From: Chlorobium sp. | GTDB taxonomy: Bacteria > Bacteroidota > Chlorobiia > Chlorobiales > Chlorobiaceae | Length of the DNA: 39,476 nucleotides | Direction of reading: 5' to 3' | Assembly (NCBI GenBank): GCA_005843815.1 | Contig: SZYA01000079.1 | Span: 1-39,476, forward strand | Shown here: piece after piece, positions 8,444 to 16,581 of the stretch | Layout: each line of letters starts with the position of its first letter | How positions within the stretch are numbered: the first letter of the stretch is position 1 | Notes under the pieces: generated by a model | What the model was told of the DNA's origin: nothing | What the model saw: the letters and a program-made list of their open reading frames with translations, nothing else | The model's database searches: none | Position numbers and translations under genes: made by a program

Positions 8444-9631
8444 TTATGGTGTTGGTACGACCTGATGATGAACTTGCAAGCCGTATGCCTTGATTTTTCT
8501 GTGGAGGGTTCGTTCGGTGATGCCCAGCGCAAGAGCCGATTTGCGTTTATTCCCGTTACACCGTTCAAGTGCCTCTGTAATAGACTTTTTTTCTATGTCG
8601 TCCAGTGACAGTATTGGTGCCGGATTTTCTGGTGGTGGTTGAAGAGCTGGATAGCTTTGTGGTTGATATTCTGGAAAATCGGGCAGGAGCAGTGGAGCGA
8701 TCGCTCTTGCCTGCACAACATGCTGCAAAAGCAGACGGATTTCACTCACCTCCTGGCGAAGTTGAATAATATTGCTGAAGATCACCTGGAGTTCGTTTTT
8801 TTCTGATCTTGCGGGGTCATGGACCAGGCTTTTGTATCTGTTTTTTTGAACCAGATGTTTTTCAAGAAGTTCGGGAGTGATGTATTTTCCTTTTTCGAGC
8901 ACAAGCAGTGACTCTATAAGATTTCGGAGTTCCCGGATATTGCCCGGCCAGGGGTAACGCATCAGCATTTCCGCGCCATCCGGGCTGAATCCTTCAAAGA
9001 CTATTTTGTGTTTCAGTTCAAACTCATGCACAAACGTTTCAGAGAGCAGGAGTATGTCGCGACCCCGCTCCCGAAGCGGGGGGATCTGAAGCTCCACACT
9101 GCGCAGGCGGTAGAAGAGATCCTCCCTGAAGTTTTTTTCAGCTACGGCCTGGTACATATTTTTGTTTGTGGCGGCAATGATGCGTGCATCTGAGTAGATA
9201 GTCTCCGATGAGCCAACCCGCTGAAATTCTCCGGTCTCAATGACCCGGAGAAATTTTACCTGTGTCTCCAAGGGCATCTCTCCTATCTCATCAAGAAAAA
9301 TTGTGCCTCTGTCGGCGCTTTCAAAGTACCCTTTTCTGCTTTGTACTGCACCGGTAAAGGCACCTTTTTCATGGCCAAACAGCTCTGACTCCAGAATGCC
9401 TGCAGGAATAGCACCACAATTGACCGGAATAAAGTTTTTATCGGAACGGAGGCTGTTGGCATGGATAAAACGCGCCAGCACCTCTTTACCGGATCCTGTC
9501 TCTCCAATAATTAATACGGTAATATCAGTCTCTGCAACCTGGAGGGCAAGCTGTTTGAGCTGGGAGATCAGGGGTGATTGTCCGACGATGGCGGTCTCAT
9601 GTTTCATCAGGGAGTGGTTGTTTTGGTTCAA
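8444..9631 (-). CDS. Sigma-54-dependent transcriptional activator without sensor domain
   Basis: A 395-residue enhancer-binding protein. The AAA+ domain starts almost at the N-terminus: Walker A G-E-T-G-S-G-K-E at residues 43-50, the sigma-54 contact loop G-A-F-T-G-A at 90-95, Walker B I-F-L-D-E-I-G-E at about 111-118, and the R-finger region with F-R-E-D-L-F-Y-R-L. A Fis-type helix-turn-helix lies at about 350-388 (N-G-N-K-R-K-S-A-L-A-L-G-I-T). Between them is a Pro-rich linker near 315-345. There is no receiver, PAS or GAF domain, so activity must be set by another protein, as in PspF, or by expression level. It lies 13 bases downstream of the SPOR-domain gene, probably in one operon. Targets are unknown. 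Confidence 0.93.
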   Translation of the reverse strand: MNQNNHSLMKHETAIVGQSPLISQLKQLALQVAETDITVLIIGETGSGKEVLARFIHANSLRSDKNFIPVNCGAIPAGILESELFGHEKGAFTGAVQSRKGYFESADRGTIFLDEIGEMPLETQVKFLRVIETGEFQRVGSSETIYSDARIIAATNKNMYQAVAEKNFREDLFYRLRSVELQIPPLRERGRDILLLSETFVHEFELKHKIVFEGFSPDGAEMLMRYPWPGNIRELRNLIESLLVLEKGKYITPELLEKHLVQKNRYKSLVHDPARSEKNELQVIFSNIIQLRQEVSEIRLLLQHVVQARAIAPLLLPDFPEYQPQSYPALQPPPENPAPILSLDDIEKKSITEALERCNGNKRKSALALGITERTLHRKIKAYGLQVHHQVVPTP

Positions 9632-9644
9632 TATTTTGAAGGTT

Positions 9645-10358
9645 TTACAAGTCTTGAGCTACCACTGTGTCAAACGGCATTGTTTTTGCTGCTGCCGTAG
9701 CCTCCTCTTTTGAAACATAATGGGTTTGCAGTATAACCTTGAAAAATTCTCCCTGCCGGATAACAGTTACCGGCATGTGCCGAGAAATTCTTTTTGCAAG
9801 TATTTCTGCATTTTCTCTGCTTTTAAAGCTTCCGCACTGTAAGGTAAACGCTTTTATTGTTGGTGGGGTTTGCTTTGGGGTGGCAATGGCCATCTCCTTT
9901 TTCATTTGTTCTTTACGAAGTGCGACAGGCTGTTTTGCAGATTCCTGGATTGGTCGCAAAGCGTTCGGTTTTGGTGAAGGTTCAGAAATGGTCACCTTGG
10001 GAAGAGGCATAACACTCTTTTTTGCGAGGCTGTAGGCTGCTATGCGTGAGGTGCTGATTTGATCAAGCACAGGGTCAGGATATTGTGTTAACTGTCTCTG
10101 GTAGAGCGTGACAGCTTGAGGCCCATCTTCAGAAAGCAGGGCATCGATAACCAGTTTTTCAGCAGGAAGGGTAACTTTTTGCCTGATATTTTCTAACAAA
10201 TAAACCTTATCTTCGGCAACGTATCGCCTTATCTCCTCGACATAAGAGGGTTCCCCGGCGGAGTGCAGGACTGGCGGGAAGAAGAGGGCAACAGAGAGCG
10301 CAACGCACAGTGTCGCCGGGCTTTTGCGAAGAATTGATTTCGTTTTTTCAGCAAGCAT
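9645..10358 (-). CDS. SPOR-domain envelope protein
   Basis: A 237-residue protein with an N-terminal signal anchor or signal peptide at about residues 18-36 (A-T-L-C-V-A-L-S-V-A-L-F-F), so most of it should be in the periplasm. A helical, Pro/Lys-containing middle (about 40-165) leads to a C-terminal SPOR domain at about 168-237: F-T-L-Q-C-G-S-F-K-S-R-E-N-A, then V-T-V-I-R-Q-G-E-F-F-K-V. SPOR domains bind denuded glycan strands at division septa. The middle part shows no recognised domain. It is the first gene of a likely two-gene operon with the sigma-54 activator, and is divergent from ispE across 90 bases. Confidence 0.85.
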   Translation of the reverse strand: MLAEKTKSILRKSPATLCVALSVALFFPPVLHSAGEPSYVEEIRRYVAEDKVYLLENIRQKVTLPAEKLVIDALLSEDGPQAVTLYQRQLTQYPDPVLDQISTSRIAAYSLAKKSVMPLPKVTISEPSPKPNALRPIQESAKQPVALRKEQMKKEMAIATPKQTPPTIKAFTLQCGSFKSRENAEILAKRISRHMPVTVIRQGEFFKVILQTHYVSKEEATAAAKTMPFDTVVAQDL

Positions 10359-10448
10359 TGGTCTTCGGTTTATTCTTGTTCACTGTTTCCGGAAGAGTTC
10401 TCCCTGATGAATATGCCAAAATTTTTATATAAAATTTAATTGCATTCC

Positions 10449-11312
10449 ATGCGACCTATTACAGTCAAAGCTTTTGCCAAAATTAATCTTGGTTTGCTGA
10501 TAACCGGTAAACGTGCCGACGGTTATCACACCCTTGAGACCATCTTTGCTCCCATCAACTGGTATGACACTCTTGAATTCACTGATTCAGAGCTGATTTC
10601 AATGAGTTGTTCAAACGCAGATCTTCCGGTTGATGATAACAACCTCTGTATCAAGGCGGCAAAATCCCTTCAGCGGTTTGCCGGTTTGCAGAAAGGTGTT
10701 GCCATGAAACTGCATAAGGAGGTCCCTTTTGGCGCAGGTCTTGGTGGCGGAAGCAGTGATGCGGCTACGGTGCTCAGGGTGCTCAATGAGTTCTGGCAGA
10801 TTAACGCTTCTGCTGTTGAGTTGCACACACTGGCTGTGAAACTTGGCGCTGATGTCTCCTATTTCCTTGCGACGAAGGGGCTTGCTTATGCGAGAGGCAT
10901 TGGAGATGAACTTGAAGATCTTCGCCTGACCATTCCTTATTACATAGTCACCGTTTTTCCTGAAGAGCACATTGCAACGGCTTGGGCATACAAGAATTTT
11001 CATGCCCGCTTTGATCGTGAACTTCCTGATTTGAAACAGTCAACTTCTGAACTTTGTCTTTTCGGGAAAAGGGAGGGGCTTTCAGTGTTTGAAAATGATT
11101 TTGAATCTGCAGTTTTCGATCATTTTGCATCGGTTCGTCGTGTCAAATCTCTTCTGCAGGAAGCGGGAGCTATTTTTGCATCTCTCTCTGGAAGTGGTTC
11201 AGCCGTGTTCGGGCTTTTCGAGCATGAGCATGAGGCGGTTGCTGCCATGAAAAGTCTCCCTGAAACATACAGGATGAGCCTCACTCCTCCGGGGTTTTCA
11301 ATGGAACAGTGA
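10449..11312 (+). CDS. ispE: 4-diphosphocytidyl-2-C-methyl-D-erythritol kinase
   Basis: A 287-residue GHMP kinase that phosphorylates CDP-methylerythritol in the MEP isoprenoid pathway, feeding carotenoid, quinone and bacteriochlorophyll tail synthesis. It opens with the family's typical A-F-A-K-I-N-L-G-L and has the ATP-binding P-F-G-A-G-L-G-G-G-S-S-D-A-A loop near residues 93-106. The C-terminal G-S-G-S-A-V-F-G loop is near 255-262. I chose the ATG at 10449; a TTG three codons upstream extends the frame without homology support. It is convergent with petB and shares a terminator. ispH of the same pathway is at 28.7 kb. Confidence 0.95.
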   Translation: MRPITVKAFAKINLGLLITGKRADGYHTLETIFAPINWYDTLEFTDSELISMSCSNADLPVDDNNLCIKAAKSLQRFAGLQKGVAMKLHKEVPFGAGLGGGSSDAATVLRVLNEFWQINASAVELHTLAVKLGADVSYFLATKGLAYARGIGDELEDLRLTIPYYIVTVFPEEHIATAWAYKNFHARFDRELPDLKQSTSELCLFGKREGLSVFENDFESAVFDHFASVRRVKSLLQEAGAIFASLSGSGSAVFGLFEHEHEAVAAMKSLPETYRMSLTPPGFSMEQ

Positions 11313-11331
11313 CTTTTTGGTGATGATGATA

Positions 11332-11366
11332 ATGAAAAAAGCCCGGAGGAACCGGGCTTTTTTCAT
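11332..11366. terminator. Bidirectional intrinsic terminator between ispE and petB
   Basis: A perfect 15-bp stem, ATGAAAAAAGCCCGG at 11332-11346 and its complement at 11352-11366, with an AGGAA loop. A6 and T6 flanks provide a U-run in both directions. It lies 19 bases after ispE and 16 bases after petB. Confidence 0.9.
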
Positions 11367-11382
11367 GGAATTGCTGCTCTTT

Positions 11383-12645
11383 TTAAAAGCCATACATAAG
11401 AAATACTCTGAATGTATAGACCAAAAAGGCAATACAGAGAAAGAGACCAAACATGGTGAAGTATGGACTTTTCTCTTCTCTCGATGCTTTCTTGTCAATA
11501 AATGGCACGAGAGCCCAGACAACGGCTGCAGTGGTAAAGAGCAAAATCGCAAGAAGTTCTCCACCCGGGAAGCTGAAATCTTTAAGCAGCAGGAACTGGC
11601 CCCAGAAATACCATTCAGGCTTAATGCCAACCGGAGCCGGTGCAAGCGCATTGGCCTTGACACCTATTTCCCATGGAAATACAATGGAGAGATAGATCAG
11701 CAGAGCAAAACCGATCAACCAGCCGATCATATCTTTGGCAAGAAAGGTCGGAAAAAACTTTTCATACCCGGTGATTCTGCCCGACTCTTTATAGCCAATA
11801 GGGGCCGAAGTGCCCAGAACCTGAACAAGCATAAGGTGAGCTGCCAGAACAATCATCAGAATGCCTGGGAGCAGGACGACATGCATGGAGAACATTCTTG
11901 TCAGTGTTTCGCCTGAAATCTCTTCTCCACCGCGAAGAATGCTGACCAGAAATGCGCCACCAGGAGCAACTTTCGGAACTTCTGTCCCAACCTGGGTGGC
12001 AAAGAATGCCAGTTCATTCCATGGAAGGAGGTAACCGGTAAAACCAAAACCGAGGCTGAGAACAAACAGTACAAAACCGCTAATCCACATCAGCTCACGT
12101 GGCTTACGGTAAGCCTTCATGAAAAAGGTGCTGAACATGTGAATGAATGCCATAAGAATCATGCCATTGGCCGACCATGCGTGAACCTGGCGGATGAGCC
12201 ATCCAAACGGTACTTTCTGCTGAATAAAAACAAATGAGGCGAACGCTTCAGCTTCAGTTGGCTTATAATACTGCAAGAGCAGCAGCCCGGTAAGGATTTG
12301 GAGGATAAAAAAGAAAAGGGTGAGTCCACCAAAATAATACCATACAGAGTGGCGATGCTGGGGCACCTCCTTTTTTTTCAGGTAATCAACAATAGGAATA
12401 AGCATATAAAAACGCTCACGGAACCATCCGTTCAGAGCATTGATACGTGAATCCTTGTAAGGATTACTATCCGGACGATCTACTGGTGGTTTATAGACTC
12501 CACTTTGTGGCGCTGCTGGTTTTGCTGCGCCAGAGACGGCGGGTTTTGCTCCTCCCGGAGCTGCTGGCTTGGCAGCGCCCGGAACAGCAGGTTTCGGCTT
12601 GGCAGCAACTTTTCCTGCCTCAGCGGTCTGATTGTTTTCAGCCAT
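11383..12645 (-). CDS. petB: Cytochrome b, fused b6/subunit IV type, of the Rieske/cytochrome b complex
   Basis: A 420-residue membrane protein that oxidises menaquinol with the Rieske protein encoded just upstream. After a 50-residue extension it has eight or so helices. Heme-ligand His pairs are visible in Q-V-H-A-W-S/F-I-H-M-F and in F-S-M-H-V/A-A-H-L-M-L. The quinol-site P-E-W-Y motif is in G-I-K-P-E-W-Y-F-W. The presence of P-E-W-Y shows that the subunit IV-like C-terminal half is fused to the b6-like half. An oddity is residues 10-48, a low-complexity Ala/Pro/Lys/Gly stretch with repeated A-K-P-A units, presumably on the cytoplasmic side. A ribosome binding site AGGGGAG precedes the ATG. 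It is the second gene of petC-petB, 36 bases apart. Confidence 0.95.
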   Translation of the reverse strand: MAENNQTAEAGKVAAKPKPAVPGAAKPAAPGGAKPAVSGAAKPAAPQSGVYKPPVDRPDSNPYKDSRINALNGWFRERFYMLIPIVDYLKKKEVPQHRHSVWYYFGGLTLFFFILQILTGLLLLQYYKPTEAEAFASFVFIQQKVPFGWLIRQVHAWSANGMILMAFIHMFSTFFMKAYRKPRELMWISGFVLFVLSLGFGFTGYLLPWNELAFFATQVGTEVPKVAPGGAFLVSILRGGEEISGETLTRMFSMHVVLLPGILMIVLAAHLMLVQVLGTSAPIGYKESGRITGYEKFFPTFLAKDMIGWLIGFALLIYLSIVFPWEIGVKANALAPAPVGIKPEWYFWGQFLLLKDFSFPGGELLAILLFTTAAVVWALVPFIDKKASREEKSPYFTMFGLFLCIAFLVYTFRVFLMYGF

Positions 12646-12681
12646 TTTTTCACACTCCCCTGGTTTTCTGATAATTAACGG

Positions 12682-13227
12682 TTAAGCTTTTGTAATGACG
12701 AGATCTTCCCCAACAACCTTTACCTTAAAAACCGGCAGAGGTAATGGCTGAGGACCGGCAATAATTTCTCCTGTCTGTTTGTATGTCGCTCCATGACAGG
12801 GGCATGCAAGAAGATTCAGTGAGCTGTCCCAGTGAACAAGGCAGCCCAGGTGGGTACAGACAGCGCTGCATGCTGTAAGTCGGCCGTTGTCGTTGACGAC
12901 GATTACCTTGTCTTTGTTGAACTGATAAATTTTCCCGCTTTTCTCTGGCACTTCGGCAGCTTTTCCGACAACAAGTTCATTAACACTTTGCGCTGTATTT
13001 GCAGGAGGTATAATGTAACTGATAACAGGATAGAGTGTTGAAACAGCGACTGCAGCGCCGATTCCGCCAACTATCTTGACGAGGAAACTGCGACGTTCAA
13101 AGTCAACCCCACCAATGCCCTCTTCACGGGGTTTGCCGCTGGGGAGAGAACCTGATGAAGAGAGTGAAGCACCGCCTCCAAGTGCGCCCATCCTTGCCGG
13201 GCTCTTGAAATTACCTTGTTGTGCCAT
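12682..13227 (-). CDS. petC: Rieske iron-sulfur protein
   Basis: A 181-residue [2Fe-2S] protein of the quinol-oxidising complex. A single membrane anchor at about residues 45-68 (S-F-L-V-K-I-V-G-G-I-G-A-A-V-A-V) is followed by a soluble domain. The cluster ligands are in C-T-H-L-G-C (about 119-124) and C-P-C-H-G (about 139-143). The start at 13227 is chosen because AAGGAGA lies 10 bases upstream and the protein then has the family's normal length. A longer open frame upstream has no support. It is followed by petB in one operon. The gene order crtC-petC-petB is, to my knowledge, conserved in Chlorobium genomes. Confidence 0.95.
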   Translation of the reverse strand: MAQQGNFKSPARMGALGGGASLSSSGSLPSGKPREEGIGGVDFERRSFLVKIVGGIGAAVAVSTLYPVISYIIPPANTAQSVNELVVGKAAEVPEKSGKIYQFNKDKVIVVNDNGRLTACSAVCTHLGCLVHWDSSLNLLACPCHGATYKQTGEIIAGPQPLPLPVFKVKVVGEDLVITKA

Positions 13228-13389
13228 TACAACATATCTCCTTATTAAATCTTTTGTTATTAAATCAGTAAAAAAAACCCAAGTTAATGCAACAATAATG
13301 ACGTTATCCCTGTACCTGTTTTTGTTTGTGGTTTCGCTTCTACATGCAACGACGAATGTCCCCAAACGGTGAGTGAATTTATCATTTTT

Positions 13390-14520
13390 TCATTGATTAT
13401 TCCAATCCAAAGAGTTCTTAATACGGTTATAGCTGTCATACATGATTGAATCTACTCCATCCCTCCAGATTCGGCTGCAGGTAAAAATGCGCATAATTCT
13501 TGATTGCAGTCGCGAAGGAGCGAGGAATTCTGACATTCCCCTGATCTGTTCAGGACGCTGACCCTCGACCTGTACAGTAATATCGGAAGAGAAGCGAAGA
13601 TAAAAAGGGCCGGCATCAAGCACCTTGTGGTGATGAATCTTCACCCCTGCCTCTTTATTATGCAGTTGGATATCTATGCTGTGAAGGGGAGAAAAAACAC
13701 CATGCCTGAAATTTTTTTCGTCGAAACGCAAGGTATCGTACACGGTGATAGTATCAACCCTGTTGTCTTGAAGCACAAGGAGAGTAAGCGGGCGGTATTT
13801 GTCATTCTTAAAAAAAACGACATAGTAAACAAGATCATATCGTCCTGAAAAGGCTCTTCCCCAATACCATCGGGCAATATATTCCTGCATGGGTACAGCT
13901 CCATAATTATGGTCGTGATACCCTTTTCCCTGAAACGGAATGCTCTGCATGCTGCCACCGGGTTGATCGATAACCTCAATCAACCCCTCTACCTCAGCTT
14001 TTGGAACTCTCAAAAGCCACTGGTGAAGTGGCACATTGCCCTCATTGTTTGTATCTTTTTTCTTATAGCTGATTCTGCTGCTCGATTTGAACAACAGGTG
14101 TGCTTTTACCTTTTTATGACGTGCCGGGAAAGAAAAATCAATATCAAGAGAGTACTCATCCCGCAATGCGTTATAGGTGAAAAGGTTCTTTTCGAATCGA
14201 ACCCCGATAGTGGAGTGGCTGCTTTCGAAGAGCTCCTTACCTCCTTCCCGAATGAAATTGACTATCTCATTCCCATGTTCGTACAATTGGAAATTGAAGC
14301 CAGAGTAATTGGAAGGCAGAGGCTGATCTGAAGAGCTATTATTCTTCCACTGTTCGTAGTGGCTTGTGTAGTAGGGGGAAAATGGAAAACCGGCAAACCA
14401 TATAAGAACGACAGAATAGCCGCTTGATTGCTCTTCTGCGTCGAAATACCACCACTCATAAGCGCCTGGCTTTCGCATATCATGCCAGATTTCCTGATCA
14501 GGATCGGTGGTAATATTCAT
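13390..14520 (-). CDS. crtC: Carotenoid 1,2-hydratase (CrtC family)
   Basis: A 376-residue protein with the CrtC/AttH-type two-lipocalin fold. The N-terminal E-W-W-Y-F-D-A motif at about residues 21-27, the central G-K-G-Y-H-D-H-N-Y-G-A block and the W-Y-W-G-R-A-F segment are typical. The enzyme adds water to the 1',2' double bond of the acyclic carotenoid end, giving hydroxychlorobactene-type pigments in green sulfur bacteria. No signal peptide is seen. It lies 162 bases upstream of petC on the same strand, so it may be in the same cluster but not necessarily the same transcript. There is no strong ribosome binding site before the ATG. Confidence 0.88.
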   Translation of the reverse strand: MNITTDPDQEIWHDMRKPGAYEWWYFDAEEQSSGYSVVLIWFAGFPFSPYYTSHYEQWKNNSSSDQPLPSNYSGFNFQLYEHGNEIVNFIREGGKELFESSHSTIGVRFEKNLFTYNALRDEYSLDIDFSFPARHKKVKAHLLFKSSSRISYKKKDTNNEGNVPLHQWLLRVPKAEVEGLIEVIDQPGGSMQSIPFQGKGYHDHNYGAVPMQEYIARWYWGRAFSGRYDLVYYVVFFKNDKYRPLTLLVLQDNRVDTITVYDTLRFDEKNFRHGVFSPLHSIDIQLHNKEAGVKIHHHKVLDAGPFYLRFSSDITVQVEGQRPEQIRGMSEFLAPSRLQSRIMRIFTCSRIWRDGVDSIMYDSYNRIKNSLDWNNQ

Positions 14521-14639
14521 GCCGGAGATTGGTGATGTTCAAACACGTCTGAATGACTGAATTACCCGGCCTGGACAAACAGAAGCCGTGAAGTGATGTA
14601 AGCAGGAGATGAAACGGCAGGGATAGATTTGAATTGGTG

Positions 14640-14712
14640 TGGACAGAGAGGGAATCGAACCCACGACACAAGGATTTTCAGTCCTTTGCTCTACCAACTG
14701 AGCTATCTGTCC
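14640..14712 (-). tRNA. tRNA-Phe (GAA)
   Basis: A full cloverleaf can be folded on the minus strand, 73 nucleotides. The acceptor is GGACAGA pairing with TCTGTCC, the D-arm GCTC-AGTTGGTA-GAGC, and the anticodon arm AAGGA-CTGAAAA-TCCTT with anticodon GAA. The T-arm is GTGGG-TTCGATT-CCCTC, with one G-T or mismatch pair tolerated, and the discriminator base is A. CCA is not encoded, so it is added after transcription. It lies between gltX and crtC, all on the minus strand. Confidence 0.95.
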
Positions 14713-14765
14713 CTTAAACATGAGCGGAATATAGGAATAAATCTCTTACTTCAAAAGAAAAAACT

Positions 14766-14803
14766 CACAATACGGAACCATTCTCTCCCTGCTCCGTATT
14801 GTG
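14766..14803 (-). terminator. Intrinsic terminator of gltX
   Basis: On the minus strand an 11-bp perfect stem, CACAATACGGA and TCCGTATTGTG, encloses a 16-base loop and is followed by GAGTTTTTTCTTTTG. It starts 11 bases after the gltX stop and lies before the tRNA gene, so gltX and the tRNA are probably separate transcripts. Confidence 0.75.
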
Positions 14804-14814
14804 CAATTGCTGGA

Positions 14815-16323
14815 TTATTCAGCATAATTGATTTGTTCAATTCCTGCGTGAATGCGCCGGATCACGGTCTCCTTGCCCAGCACTTCAAGCAGATGGTAAA
14901 GACTTGGTCCAAAACTCACTCCCGAGGTTACTATTCTCAGTGGATGAATGAGAGCTGCGGCCTTTAACCCTTTCGGTGCAACAAACTCTTTCAGTTGTCT
15001 TTCAATATTATCCGCGCTGAACTCATCAAGTGCATCAAGGAGTACAACAAATTCCCGAAGCAGATTGTTCGTATCAACGCACCACCGCTTCTTGATCGCC
15101 TCTTCATCCCAGGTTTCGGGCTCAAAATAAAAGTAGGAGGAGAAGGTAACAAACTCATGCTCAAACCCGACGCGCTCACGCATCAGCTCAATAACTTTCT
15201 CAAGATAGGCTTCACTGGTAATTATCTCCAGTGGCATCAGCGACTTTTTCTGTTCCAGCTCTGCTTTGAGAATTGGTTTGATGACAGCAACCAGCTTCTC
15301 TGCCGGGCGGTTCTTGATATACTGTTTTTCAAGCCAGTTGAGCTTCTCGATATTAAAGACTGCACCAGCTTTGCCGACTCGCTCCAGCGAAAACTTTTCG
15401 ATAAGTTGCTCCATGCTGTACACCTCCTGTTCACTTCCCTCTCCTTCGTTCCAACCAAGCATGGCAACAAAATTGACAATTGCGTCAGCGCTGTACCCTT
15501 TTCGGATATAATCTTCAACGGCGACATCCCCCTGCCTTTTGCTGAGTTTTGATCGATCCGGGTTGAGCAGGAGGGGAAGATGGGCCACTTTTGGTGGTTC
15601 CCATCCAAAAAATTCATAAAGAAGCAAATGCTTTGGCATGGAAGAGAGCCACTCTTCTCCTCTTATAATATGGGTAAATTCCATCAAGTGATCGTCGATG
15701 ACGCTGGCAAAATGGTAGGTTGGAAACCCGTCAGATTTCATCAGCACCTGGTCGTCAATGGTGGCAGAGTCGAATTCGACAGGGCCTCTGATAATGTCTT
15801 CAAACCATACTGAGATATAGTCAGGTACCTTCATGCGTATGACATAGGGCAGGCCCTCATCCAGTTTTTGCTTGATAATGCCGGCAGGCATATTTCCACC
15901 CATCTCTTCTGGAAGCCATTTCCTGTTATATTTCGGCTGGAGTCCCTGTTTTATCTGAAGTTGACGGTTCTCTTCAAGCTCTTCATGCGATGCAAAGCAA
16001 TAGTAAGCATGGTTGTCACTGAGGAGTTGCCTGCAATATTTATCATAGATATCGAGCCTTTCTGACTGGACATAAGGGCCATATTTCCCGCCATGTTCAG
16101 GGCTTTCATCAGCAACAATCCCTGCCCATTCAAGAGTCTTGATAAGATTTTTCTGCGCGTCCTCTACTTTTCTGCTTTGATCGGTGTCTTCAATTCTGAT
16201 AATGAAGTCCCCATCCATTTTTTTTGTAAACAGATAATTGTATAGAGCGGTTCTCAATCCGCCTACATGCAGGTATCCTGTGGGGGAAGGCGCAAACCTG
16301 GTTCTAACCCTTTGAGCAACCAT
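14815..16323 (-). CDS. gltX: Glutamyl-tRNA synthetase
   Basis: A 502-residue class I aminoacyl-tRNA synthetase. The HIGH-type motif is [11 protein letters not shown] with His19. The KMSKS-type loop is K-L-S-K-R-Q-G-D near residue 258. The glutamate-binding R-F-A-P-S and the C-terminal anticodon-binding helical region are intact. The product charges tRNA-Glu for protein synthesis and also supplies the C5 pathway (glutamyl-tRNA to aminolevulinate) used for bacteriochlorophyll and heme in this group. It is divergent from ftsH and has its own terminator. Confidence 0.97.
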   Translation of the reverse strand: MVAQRVRTRFAPSPTGYLHVGGLRTALYNYLFTKKMDGDFIIRIEDTDQSRKVEDAQKNLIKTLEWAGIVADESPEHGGKYGPYVQSERLDIYDKYCRQLLSDNHAYYCFASHEELEENRQLQIKQGLQPKYNRKWLPEEMGGNMPAGIIKQKLDEGLPYVIRMKVPDYISVWFEDIIRGPVEFDSATIDDQVLMKSDGFPTYHFASVIDDHLMEFTHIIRGEEWLSSMPKHLLLYEFFGWEPPKVAHLPLLLNPDRSKLSKRQGDVAVEDYIRKGYSADAIVNFVAMLGWNEGEGSEQEVYSMEQLIEKFSLERVGKAGAVFNIEKLNWLEKQYIKNRPAEKLVAVIKPILKAELEQKKSLMPLEIITSEAYLEKVIELMRERVGFEHEFVTFSSYFYFEPETWDEEAIKKRWCVDTNNLLREFVVLLDALDEFSADNIERQLKEFVAPKGLKAAALIHPLRIVTSGVSFGPSLYHLLEVLGKETVIRRIHAGIEQINYAE

Positions 16324-16581
16324 AATGAGCGTTGTGTGGTTAATTGTTGACAGTAAAATGTATATGGAGCAACCACTGAATTTAAGAAAAACTCGTTGCT
16401 TTCAGTCATAAGATAAAAGATTAAGCCAAAACTCTTGAATTCTGGTGCAATGCCACAAACTTTTGGTCATAAACAAATAATTAACAAACTTTTCATTTAA
16501 TGATTGCAAGTTCTGACTTTTTTTTCGTTAATTACTTTTAATGTACCAAGTTAGATTTTATGCTATTTGTTGCCATTATTT
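16324..16581. promoter_or_regulatory. Divergent gltX/ftsH control region
   Basis: A 258-base AT-rich interval between divergent genes. It must contain both promoters, but no hexamer pair is good enough to call. Just before ftsH an ATG at 16560 opens a nine-codon frame (M-L-F-V-A-I-I-Y-V) whose stop at 16587-16589 overlaps the ftsH start. It is possibly a leader peptide, more likely chance. No riboswitch or known operator is seen. Confidence 0.35.

Noticed and set aside
13228-13365. Longer start for the Rieske protein
   Set aside because: The extra 46 residues have no family support; a good ribosome binding site precedes the ATG at 13227.
14539-14721. A 60-codon minus-strand frame that looks like a protein with I-A-Q-L-V-E-Q-R-T
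   Set aside because: It is the translated tRNA-Phe gene, a well-known annotation artefact.
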